The notes beneath the pieces were generated by a model. That model was given only the letters and a program-made list of their open reading frames with translations, was not told where the DNA came from and did not search any database. Below, piece after piece: positions 1-7,119 of a DNA stretch of 29,308 bases (within the stretch, counting starts at the first letter, position 1; every line of letters starts with the position of its first letter). Source of the stretch: Albidovulum sp. (GTDB lineage: Bacteria > Pseudomonadota > Alphaproteobacteria > Rhodobacterales > Rhodobacteraceae). Position numbers and translations under genes: made by a program. Where the stretch lies: NCBI GenBank assembly GCA_030837785.1, contig JAUQYA010000030.1, positions 1 through 29,308 on the forward strand, written 5' to 3'.

Positions 1-235
1 GGGTGAAGCGGCTCAGCGCCGAGATCGCGAAGCGCGGATTCTGCGACAGGAACCGTTCGGGCGGGGCCTCGCGGTTGGTGAAGTTGCACCGCCCGCCGCC
101 CGAGATGCGGATCTTCTCGCCCGGCCGCGCGGCATGGTCGAGGACGACGACACGCCGCCCGCGCCGCCCGGCCTCGATGGCGCACATCATGCCGGCCGCG
201 CCGGCCCCGAGGATCAGGACATCGGTGGTTTCCAT
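1..235 (-). CDS. BaiN/HI0933-type NAD(P)/FAD-dependent oxidoreductase, N-terminal part
   Basis: The gene is cut by the left edge, and only about the first 78 residues are visible, read leftwards from an ATG at 235. The N-terminus has the dinucleotide-binding Rossmann motif GAGAAGMMCAIEAGRRG around residues 10-26, followed by a second conserved block with ISGGGRCNFTN near residues 48-58. That block is characteristic of the HI0933/YhiN/BaiN flavoprotein family, whose members bind FAD. Substrates are known for few members, so no reaction is assigned. It is divergent from the tRNA-Gln gene that follows. Confidence 0.8.
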   Translation of the reverse strand, partial: METTDVLILGAGAAGMMCAIEAGRRGRRVVVLDHAARPGEKIRISGGGRCNFTNREAPPERFLSQNPRFAISALSRFT

Positions 236-332
236 GCCCTCTCCTAGGCTGGCCGGAGCGCGGAAACAACGGCGTGAGTCGGGTGATTTGATCTTGCAGC
301 CCGCCCCTGCCTTCGCTATGAACCCCGCCAGT

Positions 333-407
<75 letters not shown>

Positions 408-567
408 CCACCCGGAAGAACAAGCAGGATCAGCGTCGTGGGGGCTTCCCCCTGCTCCAAATGCCCCAACCGATGCCCCACCTGCTTTCTCGGCTTCATC
501 GACATCACCTCGATCCGCCTCTGGCTCCGCCATTTGTCAACATGACCTAAACAGGATCACAAAGCCC
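408..567. other. Spacer between tRNA-Gln and accessory genes
   Basis: These 160 bases hold no convincing gene. A weak GC hairpin lies at about 448-460 (GGGGG, 3-nt loop, CCCCC) with no following T-run, so it is a poor terminator. There is a short direct repeat ATGCCCCA about 470-490. No integrase fragment could be read in any frame. Confidence 0.4.
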
Positions 568-1191
568 ATGACACACCGTCGATTTCTTACGATTGCTGCG
601 GTTGTGGTAGCGTCACTTCTTGCTCTAAGAGAGGCGAGAGCCGAGCAGTATTGGGTAGACGGATACTGTGTGGAGTTTGACGGTGGTCACCTGAACGTAA
701 CTGGGATAGAGTCTTTATCACCAAGCATTCAGCCAACATTTCACATTCCATACCTAAGTTCGTCCGAGGGTGTATCTAAAATCGCAAAAGATATATCTGT
801 GCAGTTCAGTTTCTCAGACAGTGGCCGGAAAGAGCGAATATCTAGGTCTGAAAGCTCTAGATATAGATTTTCAAAGAGATTCTCTGCATGCTTTGAGGAA
901 GTGACTAGCTTTGGCCTGCGCGCCTGGCGCCATGCGCCTGATCCGAAATGTACCATTATAGAAGGTGACACAGTCTATGACGCTGAAAACAAGGCAACAA
1001 AATACGGTGCCATATTTGTTAGGTGCGGAGGTAACCCTGCTGTCAAGACTTGCCTGATGCGCGACGTTTACGAAAATGGCGGTTGGTCGGAGATATTCAT
1101 ACCCAAAGAGTTAATAAAAGAATGGCGGGAGGTCGGCGACGTCGTGGAAGACTACTTTATGTCTAACATTAAACTCTGTGGAGAGCAGTGA
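568..1191 (+). CDS. Secreted cysteine-rich hypothetical protein (207 aa)
   Basis: Function not recognised. Residues 1-25 form a classical Sec signal peptide with a basic start, a hydrophobic core and an ARA cleavage site before EQ, so the mature protein should be periplasmic. The mature part has six cysteines (34, 108, 128, 153, 162, 204), compatible with disulfides. Its C-terminal third shares a spaced pattern (D-x-V-Y, then an I-x-R-C, then T-C, then a last Cys) with the next secreted protein at 1467-2156, suggesting remote homology. Its stop overlaps the start of the next reading frame (TGATG). Codon use is much A+T-richer than the surrounding genes (many AAA, AGA and ATA codons), which points to recent transfer. 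A role as a periplasmic immunity protein is conceivable but only a guess. Confidence 0.7.
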   Translation: MTHRRFLTIAAVVVASLLALREARAEQYWVDGYCVEFDGGHLNVTGIESLSPSIQPTFHIPYLSSSEGVSKIAKDISVQFSFSDSGRKERISRSESSRYRFSKRFSACFEEVTSFGLRAWRHAPDPKCTIIEGDTVYDAENKATKYGAIFVRCGGNPAVKTCLMRDVYENGGWSEIFIPKELIKEWREVGDVVEDYFMSNIKLCGEQ

Positions 1192-1310
1192 TGAGCTTGA
1201 GTAATGTTGATGACAGAATCACTGATGATGGGCAAATACGGCTCTCGGATACGGAATATAGTTTTCTAAACGACCTTGTGCATGTCATCGGGCGCGAGCA
1301 TTGCAATTCG
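1191..1310 (+). pseudogene. N-terminal fragment of a gene coupled to the upstream secreted protein
   Basis: An ATG at 1191 overlaps the stop codon of the preceding gene (TGATG), as expected for translational coupling. About 40 residues follow, beginning MSLSNVDDRITDDGQIRLSD, in the same A+T-rich codon style. After roughly 1310 the composition shifts to G+C-rich and the reading frame continues with low-complexity, non-protein-like sequence until it merges in frame with the next gene. I read this as the stump of a downstream partner gene lost by rearrangement. The end point is approximate. It could instead be a short genuine ORF fused to the next gene. Confidence 0.35.
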
Positions 1311-1466
1311 CGGTCTAGTTTGCGACTGAGCCATCGTCCCACTCCGTCACCAGGGCACCGCTGCAATCTGGAGTTCGCGGCTGAACTCCCATCTCGTCAT
1401 GAAGGGTGCAGAGTGATATTCTCTCGCGTTTATTTGCCGCTATGGTGCAGCTGCGGGTGGCGGGTC

Positions 1467-2156
1467 ATGGCGGTCAGGATGGCAAATGCCGTGCTGTGGG
1501 CCCTGCCGCTATTGCTTGCAGCCTTTGCGGCACGCGCGGAAAACATCTGCCATCGTGGCGGCGGGAACGATGTATCGATTATTCTGCAATACTCCGAAGA
1601 CATCAGACCGATCCGGCTGACGATCGACCGACGCTATTTCGATCAGCGATTCATACCACAAGATGACTCGGTGGTGCGCGCAAAGGTCCTCGACCTGCAG
1701 GCCACTGATTTCGCGCCTTGGCCCGAAGGGCTGCGCGCGCATATGTCAGAGGGATCCTATCTGTCGTTGCTGATCGCCACTGCGCACGATCTGGAGCTTG
1801 TGGCACAGCGGCTTACGAGCATGACGCTTGGCTACCGCTTAACCGATACAGTGCAATGGCACGATACCGACGGCCCCTTTGGACTCAAGCGGCTCGGTGC
1901 GCCGCCGCCCTCCGATCCGTTGACGGGCGGGCTCTTTGGCATGGACGATGTCTATATCGCCCGCGATAAGCAAGGTGCGGTGACTGATGTGATCCGCTGC
2001 AAGCGTCCAGGCGATACGCCATTCCAAACATGTAAGCATCTGGTCGAAGCCGGCGTAGCAGACCTGAAATTGCTCTACGCACTGGATTACCTGCCGGACT
2101 GGCACCGCTTGTCGCGCGAGGCCCGGGCTTTCTTTTCCTGCATTCGAGACAACTGA
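1467..2156 (+). CDS. Secreted cysteine-containing hypothetical protein (229 aa)
   Basis: Function not recognised. The open frame extends upstream to 1188, but the ATG at 1467 is preferred because it places a clean signal peptide at the N-terminus (hydrophobic core LWALPLLLAAF, cleavage after ARA at residue 24). A second in-frame ATG lies at 1479. The mature protein has four cysteines (28, 178, 189, 225). Residues 160-189 resemble residues 133-162 of the secreted protein at 568-1191: both have D-x-V-Y-x-A-x-x-K, then a basic R-C, then T-C, followed by a W-containing helix and a last Cys. Composition is closer to the host than the first copy. It is followed after 12 nt by a truncated gene, repeating the arrangement of the first pair. 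Confidence 0.6.
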   Translation: MAVRMANAVLWALPLLLAAFAARAENICHRGGGNDVSIILQYSEDIRPIRLTIDRRYFDQRFIPQDDSVVRAKVLDLQATDFAPWPEGLRAHMSEGSYLSLLIATAHDLELVAQRLTSMTLGYRLTDTVQWHDTDGPFGLKRLGAPPPSDPLTGGLFGMDDVYIARDKQGAVTDVIRCKRPGDTPFQTCKHLVEAGVADLKLLYALDYLPDWHRLSREARAFFSCIRDN

Positions 2157-2168
2157 TCGGGGAACATT

Positions 2169-2465
2169 ATGGCATCACTGCTGGATAGCGAGAAACTTGG
2201 CATTCTGGGCGAGCATGTCGCGGCGGGCGACCGGATCGGCTATTATAGCCAGTTGGCCGAATGGGGCTATGCCTATGCCGAGTTGGCGTTGGCGGTGGTT
2301 GAATCGTCGACCGTGACAGGGCGCACGGCAAATGCCTATTTCCTCGATCAGGCGGCTGACGAGGGCGTGGCGGTCTCGAAAAACGACATGTCGCGCATCA
2401 GCTTGGCGCTCATGTCGAACGGCTGTTCGGCGACCTGCCGGCGCATTGCACGCTGGTCACGGTGA
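2169..2465 (+). CDS. Hypothetical protein, 3'-truncated by a junction
   Basis: The ATG at 2169 follows a GGGGAA ribosome site and lies 12 nt after the secreted-protein gene, so the two are probably cotranscribed. The first ~75 residues look like real protein (start MASLLDSEKLGILGEHVAAG, then an aromatic AEWGYAYAELALAVVE helix). I do not recognise the family. From about codon 75 onwards the DNA instead matches, in another frame, the tail of a 2-oxoacid dehydrogenase E1, so the final ~20 residues are out-of-frame read-through. The original protein was evidently longer. As the partner of a secreted protein it may be the stump of an effector or toxin, but nothing in the remaining part proves that. 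Confidence 0.5.
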   Translation: MASLLDSEKLGILGEHVAAGDRIGYYSQLAEWGYAYAELALAVVESSTVTGRTANAYFLDQAADEGVAVSKNDMSRISLALMSNGCSATCRRIARWSR

Positions 2466-3103
2466 TCGACGGCCACCCGGCCACGCTCGCCTGGCTGGGT
2501 TCGGTCCGTGGGCATCGGACGGTGCCGCTGGGCGTCGAGCATTTCGGGCAGACCGGCACGATCGGCGACCTCTATCGCCATTTCGGCATTGACGCAGGGG
2601 GCATCGTCGCCCGCGCCAGGGGGCTGACGCCGGGCGCCCGATAGGGGCTCGCGACGCTTCGCCTGCTTGCCCTGCTTCAGGATCACCATGGTCGTGGTCT
2701 CGGTCACCGCCGGGACGGATTGCAGCACGTCACGGATGAAGGTGCCGAGCGCGTCGATGTCGCGCACCCAGATGCGCAGGACATAGTCGATTTCGCCGGT
2801 GACCAGGAGGCATTCGGTGATTTCGGGATGTTTCGAGATCGCGCCCAGAAACTGCTCGGTCCCCTCGATTCCGTGCCGCGCCAGCCGGACCGCGACCAGG
2901 ACGCTGACGTTCAGGCCGAGGGCGACGGGGTCGATCTGCGCGGCATAGCCGCGGATCACTCCGGCGTCCTGCATCCGTTTCACCCGCCGTCCGCAGGGCG
3001 TTGCGGAAAGCCCGACCTGCTCGGCCAGATCCAGCATCGAGATGCGACCATCGCGGCGCAGGACGTCAAGGATGCGATGATCGATCGAGTCGAGGTCGAG
3101 CAC
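2348..3103 (-). CDS. Lrp/AsnC family transcriptional regulator (mdeR-like), 3'-extended
   Basis: A GTG start at 3103 is preceded by GGAG. Residues 1-60 form the AsnC-type winged HTH (LDSIDHRILDVLRRDGRISM, then DLAEQVGLSATPCGRRVKRM), and about 65-150 form the RAM ligand-binding domain ending at TTTMVILKQGK. Family members are about 150-165 residues. This frame runs on to 251 residues, and the last ~95 are antisense to the E1 remnant and to the truncated gene before it, so they have no Lrp homology. It lies 45 nt downstream of the methionine gamma-lyase gene in the same direction. In Pseudomonas the Lrp-type MdeR activates mdeAB in response to L-methionine; a similar role here is inferred from context. 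Confidence 0.85.
   Translation of the reverse strand: MLDLDSIDHRILDVLRRDGRISMLDLAEQVGLSATPCGRRVKRMQDAGVIRGYAAQIDPVALGLNVSVLVAVRLARHGIEGTEQFLGAISKHPEITECLLVTGEIDYVLRIWVRDIDALGTFIRDVLQSVPAVTETTTMVILKQGKQAKRREPLSGARRQPPGAGDDAPCVNAEMAIEVADRAGLPEMLDAQRHRPMPTDRTQPGERGRVAVDHRDQRAMRRQVAEQPFDMSAKLMRDMSFFETATPSSAA
2411..2644 (+). pseudogene. C-terminal remnant of an AceE-like 2-oxoacid dehydrogenase E1 (mdeB-like)
   Basis: Read from 2411 to a TAG at 2642-2644, this frame gives about 77 residues matching the end of homodimeric pyruvate/2-oxobutyrate dehydrogenase E1 or transketolase-like proteins: HVERLFGDLP, LVTVIDGHPATLAWLG, VPLGVEHFGQTGTI, DLYRHFGID. These proteins are normally about 800-900 residues, so more than 90% is missing, including all thiamine-diphosphate binding parts. 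The break is near 2387-2417, where the short repeat CATGTCG occurs twice (2387-2393 and 2411-2417). The neighbouring methionine gamma-lyase and Lrp-type regulator suggest it was an mdeB-like 2-oxobutyrate dehydrogenase E1. It cannot be functional. Confidence 0.75.
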
Positions 3104-3148
3104 GAGGGGTTCTCCGCAAGGCGCCGGATCCGCTGGAAAAACAGTCGC

Positions 3149-4330
3149 CTATTCCGCCGCGAGCGCCTGGCGCAGGTCCGAGAGGATGTCGTCGGCGCCT
3201 TCAAGACCGACGGACAGGCGCAGCATTTCGTCGAGAACCCCCACCTGATGGGCGCGGGGCCGCCCGCTGTCGCCGCGGCTGAGGCTGGCGGGGTGGGTCA
3301 TCAGCGAATGGGTGTCCCCCAGGCTGACCGCCCGGCAGATCAGGCCCAGCCGGTCCATCGCCCGGCGCGCGGCGTCGAACCCGCCGTGCAGCCCGAAAGA
3401 CACCACCCCGCCGCCGCCGCGCATCTGCCGCCGCGCCAGATCGTGGTGCGGATGCGACGCCAGGAACGGATATTTCACCCAGGCGACTGCGGGATGGCTT
3501 TCCAGCATTTCAGCCACCCGCAGGGCGGTGGCCCCATGCCGTTCCATCCGCAGCGTCAGTGTCTGGAGCGACCGCATGACCAGGGCCGCCGCCGCGGGGC
3601 CGAGTGTCGCGCCGGTGATGTGGTTGAACGCCCCCCGGCGCAAGTGCTCGATGGTGGCGGCATCGGCAATCACCGCCCCCGCCAGCACGTCGCCGTGGCC
3701 GTTGATGTATTTTGTGAGCGAATGCACCACCACATCCGCGCCGAGCGTCAGCGGCTGGCACAGCACCGGGGTGGCAAAGGTGGAATCGACGATCACCCGT
3801 ATCCCCGCCCGCCGCGCCCGTTCGGCGACGGCGGGAATGTCGATCACCTCCAGCAGCGGGTTCACCGGCGTCTCGAAGTAGATCGCCCTGGTCTTCGGGG
3901 TGATCAGGGCGGCAAGCGCGTCGGGGTCGGTCAGGTCGGCGGCGATGGTGGTGATGCCGAACCGGGCCAGTTCGCCCATCAGCTTGCCGGTGCAGACATA
4001 GAGCGTGCGGTGATGGATGATCTCGTCGCCCGCCGACAGCAGCCCCATGATCGTGGTGCCGATCGCCGCCATGCCCGAAGCGGTGACCAGGCAGGCCTCG
4101 CCACGCTCCAGATTGGCCAGCTTGCGTTCCAGAAGATCGGTCGTCGGATTGAAGGGCCGCGCGTAAAGGACGCCCTCGCCCGAGGAATTTCCGAACGCCT
4201 CGATGTCGCCGAACGAATAGGTGACGTTCATGAACACCGGCGGCACCACCGACCCGTGATAGTCGGAAGGGTCGTGGCCGTGGTGGATGGCCCGGGTTTC
4301 GAAGGCAAGATATTCGTCGGAAATGTGCAT
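3149..4330 (-). CDS. mdeA: Methionine gamma-lyase-like trans-sulfuration PLP enzyme
   Basis: This is a 393-residue Cys/Met-metabolism fold-type I PLP enzyme, the usual length. The PLP-binding lysine is K207 in HSLTKYINGHGD. D182 in VDSTFATP contacts the pyridine nitrogen, and Y56/R58 of the YARPFNPTT segment bind the phosphate across the dimer. Y111-V-C113 aligns with Tyr114/Cys116 of Pseudomonas methionine gamma-lyase, where the cysteine favours L-methionine elimination to methanethiol, 2-oxobutyrate and ammonia. This supports gamma-lyase rather than cystathionine synthase, although cystathionine or O-acylhomoserine substrates cannot be excluded. It starts 13 nt after the ABC ATPase stop, so import and cleavage of a sulfur amino acid are probably one operon. 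Confidence 0.8.
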   Translation of the reverse strand: MHISDEYLAFETRAIHHGHDPSDYHGSVVPPVFMNVTYSFGDIEAFGNSSGEGVLYARPFNPTTDLLERKLANLERGEACLVTASGMAAIGTTIMGLLSAGDEIIHHRTLYVCTGKLMGELARFGITTIAADLTDPDALAALITPKTRAIYFETPVNPLLEVIDIPAVAERARRAGIRVIVDSTFATPVLCQPLTLGADVVVHSLTKYINGHGDVLAGAVIADAATIEHLRRGAFNHITGATLGPAAAALVMRSLQTLTLRMERHGATALRVAEMLESHPAVAWVKYPFLASHPHHDLARRQMRGGGGVVSFGLHGGFDAARRAMDRLGLICRAVSLGDTHSLMTHPASLSRGDSGRPRAHQVGVLDEMLRLSVGLEGADDILSDLRQALAAE

Positions 4331-4343
4331 GATCGGGTTCGCG

Positions 4344-5087
4344 TCAGTGGTTCAGGATCTGGCCGAGGAAAAGTCTGGTCCGTTCGTGCCGGGGGCTGCG
4401 GAAGAACTGTTCGGGCGGCGCCTCCTCGATGATCTGGCCGGAATCCATGAAGATCACCCGATCCGCCACTGCGCGGGCAAAACTCATCTCATGGGTGACG
4501 CAGACCATGGTCATGCCGTCCTTCGCCAGGCTCGTCATCGTATCGAGCACTTCCGAGACCATTTCGGGGTCGAGCGCCGAGGTGGGTTCGTCGAACAGCA
4601 TCACCGCGGGCTGCATGCACAGCGATCGCGCGATGGCCACCCGCTGCTGCTGGCCGCCCGACAGCTGGACGGGGTATTTCCCCGCCTGTTCGGGAATGCG
4701 GACCCGTTCCAGATATTCCATGGCGGTCTTGCGCGCCGCGGCTTCGGTCTGGCCCTTGATCCACATCGGGCCGACCATGCAGTTCATCAGCACCGTCATG
4801 TGCGGAAACAGGTTGAAGTGCTGGAACACCATCCCGACATTCGCGCGCACCTGCGCCAGGTTGCGCATCCTGGAATGCAGCCGGATCCCGGTCACGACGA
4901 TCTCGCCGCTCTGATGCGCCTCCAGCCGGTTGAAGCAGCGGATCAGCGTTGACTTGCCCGACCCCGAGGGGCCGCACAGGACGATCCTTTCCCCTTTCGA
5001 GACGGTCAGGCTGATGCCCTTCAGCGCCTGGAACCCGCCATACCATTTGCAGACATCGGTGGCCTCGATGATCTTTTCGGCTGTCAT
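4344..5087 (-). CDS. Polar amino acid ABC transporter ATP-binding protein (GlnQ type)
   Basis: The 247-residue protein carries all ABC motifs: Walker A GPSGSGKS at 39-46, Q-loop Q89 in VFQHFNLFPH, signature LSGGQQQR at 142-149, Walker B VMLFDEPTSALD from 162, and the switch histidine in VTHEM. The FNLFPHMTVL segment after the Q-loop is typical of the polar amino acid (PAAT/GlnQ/HisP) branch. Its ATG overlaps the permease stop by 4 nt (ATGA), showing translational coupling. It energises the permease at 5084-6058 together with the binding protein at 6118-6948. Confidence 0.93.
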   Translation of the reverse strand: MTAEKIIEATDVCKWYGGFQALKGISLTVSKGERIVLCGPSGSGKSTLIRCFNRLEAHQSGEIVVTGIRLHSRMRNLAQVRANVGMVFQHFNLFPHMTVLMNCMVGPMWIKGQTEAAARKTAMEYLERVRIPEQAGKYPVQLSGGQQQRVAIARSLCMQPAVMLFDEPTSALDPEMVSEVLDTMTSLAKDGMTMVCVTHEMSFARAVADRVIFMDSGQIIEEAPPEQFFRSPRHERTRLFLGQILNH

Positions 5088-6058
5088 CTGACCTTGCTCC
5101 GGGCGAAGTGTCGTTCGATCCGGGCCTGGATCAGCTCCAGCACGATCGACATGGCCCAGTAGAGCATCGCCGCCGTGATCAGCATTTCCATGTGCTGGAA
5201 GGTCTTCTGCCCCAGGGTGCGGGCGAGGAACATCAGCTCCCACACGCCGATGACGGAAACGAGCGAGCTGTCCTTCAGCATCGAGATGAACTGGTTTCCG
5301 GTGGGCGGGATGATGACGGGCAGGGCCTGCGGCAGGATGATCTTGCGCATCGTCAGCCCGAAACCGAACCCGATCGATCGTGCGGCCTCCCACTGGCCAC
5401 GGTCGATGCTCTGGATGCCGGCGCGGAAGATTTCCGTCATGTAGGCGCCGTAGCAGAGCGACAGCGCGATGATCCCGGCCGGGACCGCGTCGATGATGAA
5501 ACCCAGTTGCGGCAGGCCGAGATAGATCAGATAGACCTGCATCAAGAGCGGCAGTCCCCGGAAGAACGATGTGTAGAAGCTGGCGATGGCATAGGCGAAG
5601 CCGTTGTTCGACAGTTTGGCCACCGCGCCGAGAATGGCGATGCCGGTCGCGATCAGGATCGAGGCGGCCGAGATATAGACCGTGGTCAGCAACCCCTGCA
5701 TCACCAGGAACGGCAACTTTTCGCGAATGAAGGGCAGGCTCAGGTCGAAGGTCTGGAAGAAGGCCAGAAACAGCGCCAGCAGCTCCAGCCAGACGACGCC
5801 GATCTGTGCCCGCAGCGGCAGGAAGGCGATGACGATGACGTTCAGGCAGAGCAGCACCGCGATGGTGAAGGCAACGGCAAGACGGCCGCCGAACCCGCTT
5901 TCCGACGGCTCGCCGATCACCGGGCGCATCATCTCGCCCAGGGCGGTGCCGGACAGGTCGAGGGACAGGAACAGCAGGAAGACGGCAAGAAACAGAACGG
6001 CGACGAACCAGGGCTTGTGGACAAGCACATCGGATTCGACGGTATCGGAATACAACAT
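5084..6058 (-). CDS. Polar amino acid ABC transporter permease
   Basis: This 324-residue inner-membrane protein has an extra N-terminal region with two hydrophobic segments (about 17-37 and 60-85) before the usual HisM-type permease domain, which covers about 115-320. The EAA loop that docks the ATPase is EAARSIGFGFGLTMRKIILPQALPVIIPP near 225-255. Most PAAT permeases are 220-240 residues, so the N-terminus is extended. There is only one permease gene, so the channel should be a homodimer or pair with a subunit encoded elsewhere. An ATG at 6058 follows a GGAGGGG site. Confidence 0.9.
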   Translation of the reverse strand: MLYSDTVESDVLVHKPWFVAVLFLAVFLLFLSLDLSGTALGEMMRPVIGEPSESGFGGRLAVAFTIAVLLCLNVIVIAFLPLRAQIGVVWLELLALFLAFFQTFDLSLPFIREKLPFLVMQGLLTTVYISAASILIATGIAILGAVAKLSNNGFAYAIASFYTSFFRGLPLLMQVYLIYLGLPQLGFIIDAVPAGIIALSLCYGAYMTEIFRAGIQSIDRGQWEAARSIGFGFGLTMRKIILPQALPVIIPPTGNQFISMLKDSSLVSVIGVWELMFLARTLGQKTFQHMEMLITAAMLYWAMSIVLELIQARIERHFARSKVR

Positions 6059-6080
6059 CCCGCCCCTCCAGGTTTTCGGT

Positions 6081-6105
6081 GGCGGCCCCGGCTGTCGGGG
6101 CCGCC
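6081..6105 (-). promoter_or_regulatory. Intergenic hairpin between binding protein and permease genes
   Basis: A perfect 10-bp GC stem (GGCGGCCCCG at 6081-6090, CGGGGCCGCC at 6096-6105) with a 5-nt loop fills the 59-nt gap after the binding-protein stop. No T-run follows in the direction of transcription, so it more likely acts as a 3' stabiliser or partial attenuator that keeps binding-protein mRNA in excess over permease mRNA, a common design in ABC operons. The same layout occurs after ehuB. Confidence 0.6.
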
Positions 6106-6117
6106 TGCATCATCCGG

Positions 6118-6948
6118 TCATTCTGCGGCGGTATAGTCCTGGCCGTACCACTTCAGCGAAAGGGCGCTGAGCGTCCCGTCCGCCTTCATCGCCGCCACCG
6201 CCTCGGCGATCTTGTCGTTCAGGTCCTGGTCGCCGTGTTCGATTGCCACCGCCAGGGGTTCGTAGAACACCGGTTCTCCCAGTTGCCGGATCGGGTAACC
6301 GGCCTTCGCCGCTTCGAGGATACTGGGCAGGGACGAGACCACGGCATCCAGCCGCACGCCGTCGCCAAGGCGCAGGTCGTCGAAAGCGGTCGAGGAATTG
6401 GCATAGGATTTCACCTCACCCGGCTTGAACTGATAGGTGAAGGCCGGGGCGCCGGCGGCATCCAGCGTCAGATCCTGGTTGGCATAGGCCTCGAAGGTGG
6501 AGGAGGCGGTGGTGCCGACGGTCTTGCCATCCAGATCCGACAGTTGGGCGGCCTTGCTGTCGCCGTGCACCGCCACGGCGGCGGGGGTATAGTAGTAGAC
6601 GGCGGGAAAGGCGAAGATCTTGGCCCGTTCGGCGGTGGGCGTCATCGATCCGACATGCATGTCCCAGCGACCTTGCCAGTTGCCTGCGGTGATGATGTCC
6701 CAGCCGGGCGTCACGAATTCGACCGACACGCCGAGGCGCTTGCCGATCTCCTTGGCAACATCGACGTCAAAGCCGTCCATCTCGTTGTTCTCGTTCATGA
6801 AAGACTGCGGCGCCCAGTTCGCGTCGGTGGCGACTTTCAGCAGCTTCGTCTCCATGACGCGGGCCAGCACCTCGCCGGCATGGCCGGGAAGTGCTGCAAG
6901 GCCCATCGCCACGGAAACGGCAAGGGCGGTCAATCGAATGGTGTTCAT
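6118..6948 (-). CDS. Polar amino acid ABC transporter substrate-binding protein
   Basis: The 276-residue periplasmic protein belongs to the SBP_bac_3 (GlnH/HisJ) family. The open frame reaches 7092, but the ATG at 6948 is chosen because GGAGGT lies 10 nt upstream and it gives a proper signal peptide (MNTIRLTALAVSVAMGLAAL, cleavage after GHA at about 24). Family signatures include LKVATDANWAPQSF, the MDGFDVDVAKEIGKRLG block and GKTVGTTASSTFEAY. The ligand is not readable from sequence. Linkage to a methionine gamma-lyase suggests a sulfur amino acid such as methionine or cystine, but this is inference. Confidence 0.9.
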   Translation of the reverse strand: MNTIRLTALAVSVAMGLAALPGHAGEVLARVMETKLLKVATDANWAPQSFMNENNEMDGFDVDVAKEIGKRLGVSVEFVTPGWDIITAGNWQGRWDMHVGSMTPTAERAKIFAFPAVYYYTPAAVAVHGDSKAAQLSDLDGKTVGTTASSTFEAYANQDLTLDAAGAPAFTYQFKPGEVKSYANSSTAFDDLRLGDGVRLDAVVSSLPSILEAAKAGYPIRQLGEPVFYEPLAVAIEHGDQDLNDKIAEAVAAMKADGTLSALSLKWYGQDYTAAE

Positions 6949-7073
6949 CGGGCAGATACCTCCGTTGTTGGGCCGATCAGGCGGGGACATTTCCTCGTCC
7001 TCTCGCCTCAGTCTGGGATGGCGCGGACCGGATCGTCTTCCTGCGTTTGATAGGAATGATTGCATAAATCTTG

Positions 7074-7086
7074 CTGTGAAACACAG
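7074..7086. promoter_or_regulatory. Candidate operator upstream of the ABC/mdeA operon
   Basis: The interval 6949-7119 between the PucR-type regulator and the binding-protein gene is locally A+T-richer and contains a perfect inverted repeat, CTGTG-AAA-CACAG, about 126 bp upstream of the binding-protein ATG. Its position suits binding by an activator such as the adjacent PucR-type or the LysR-type protein. No other copy was noticed. The assignment is inference. Confidence 0.35.
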
Positions 7087-7119
7087 GAACATCTCGCGGT
7101 TCGCCCGACCTCGGCGCGG

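Noticed and set aside
4344..6113. A single 589-codon minus-strand frame covering both ABC ATPase and permease
   Set aside because: Only its last 247 residues match the ATPase. The upper part is out of frame with the real permease, which is encoded separately with a 4-nt overlap, so it is not a fusion protein.
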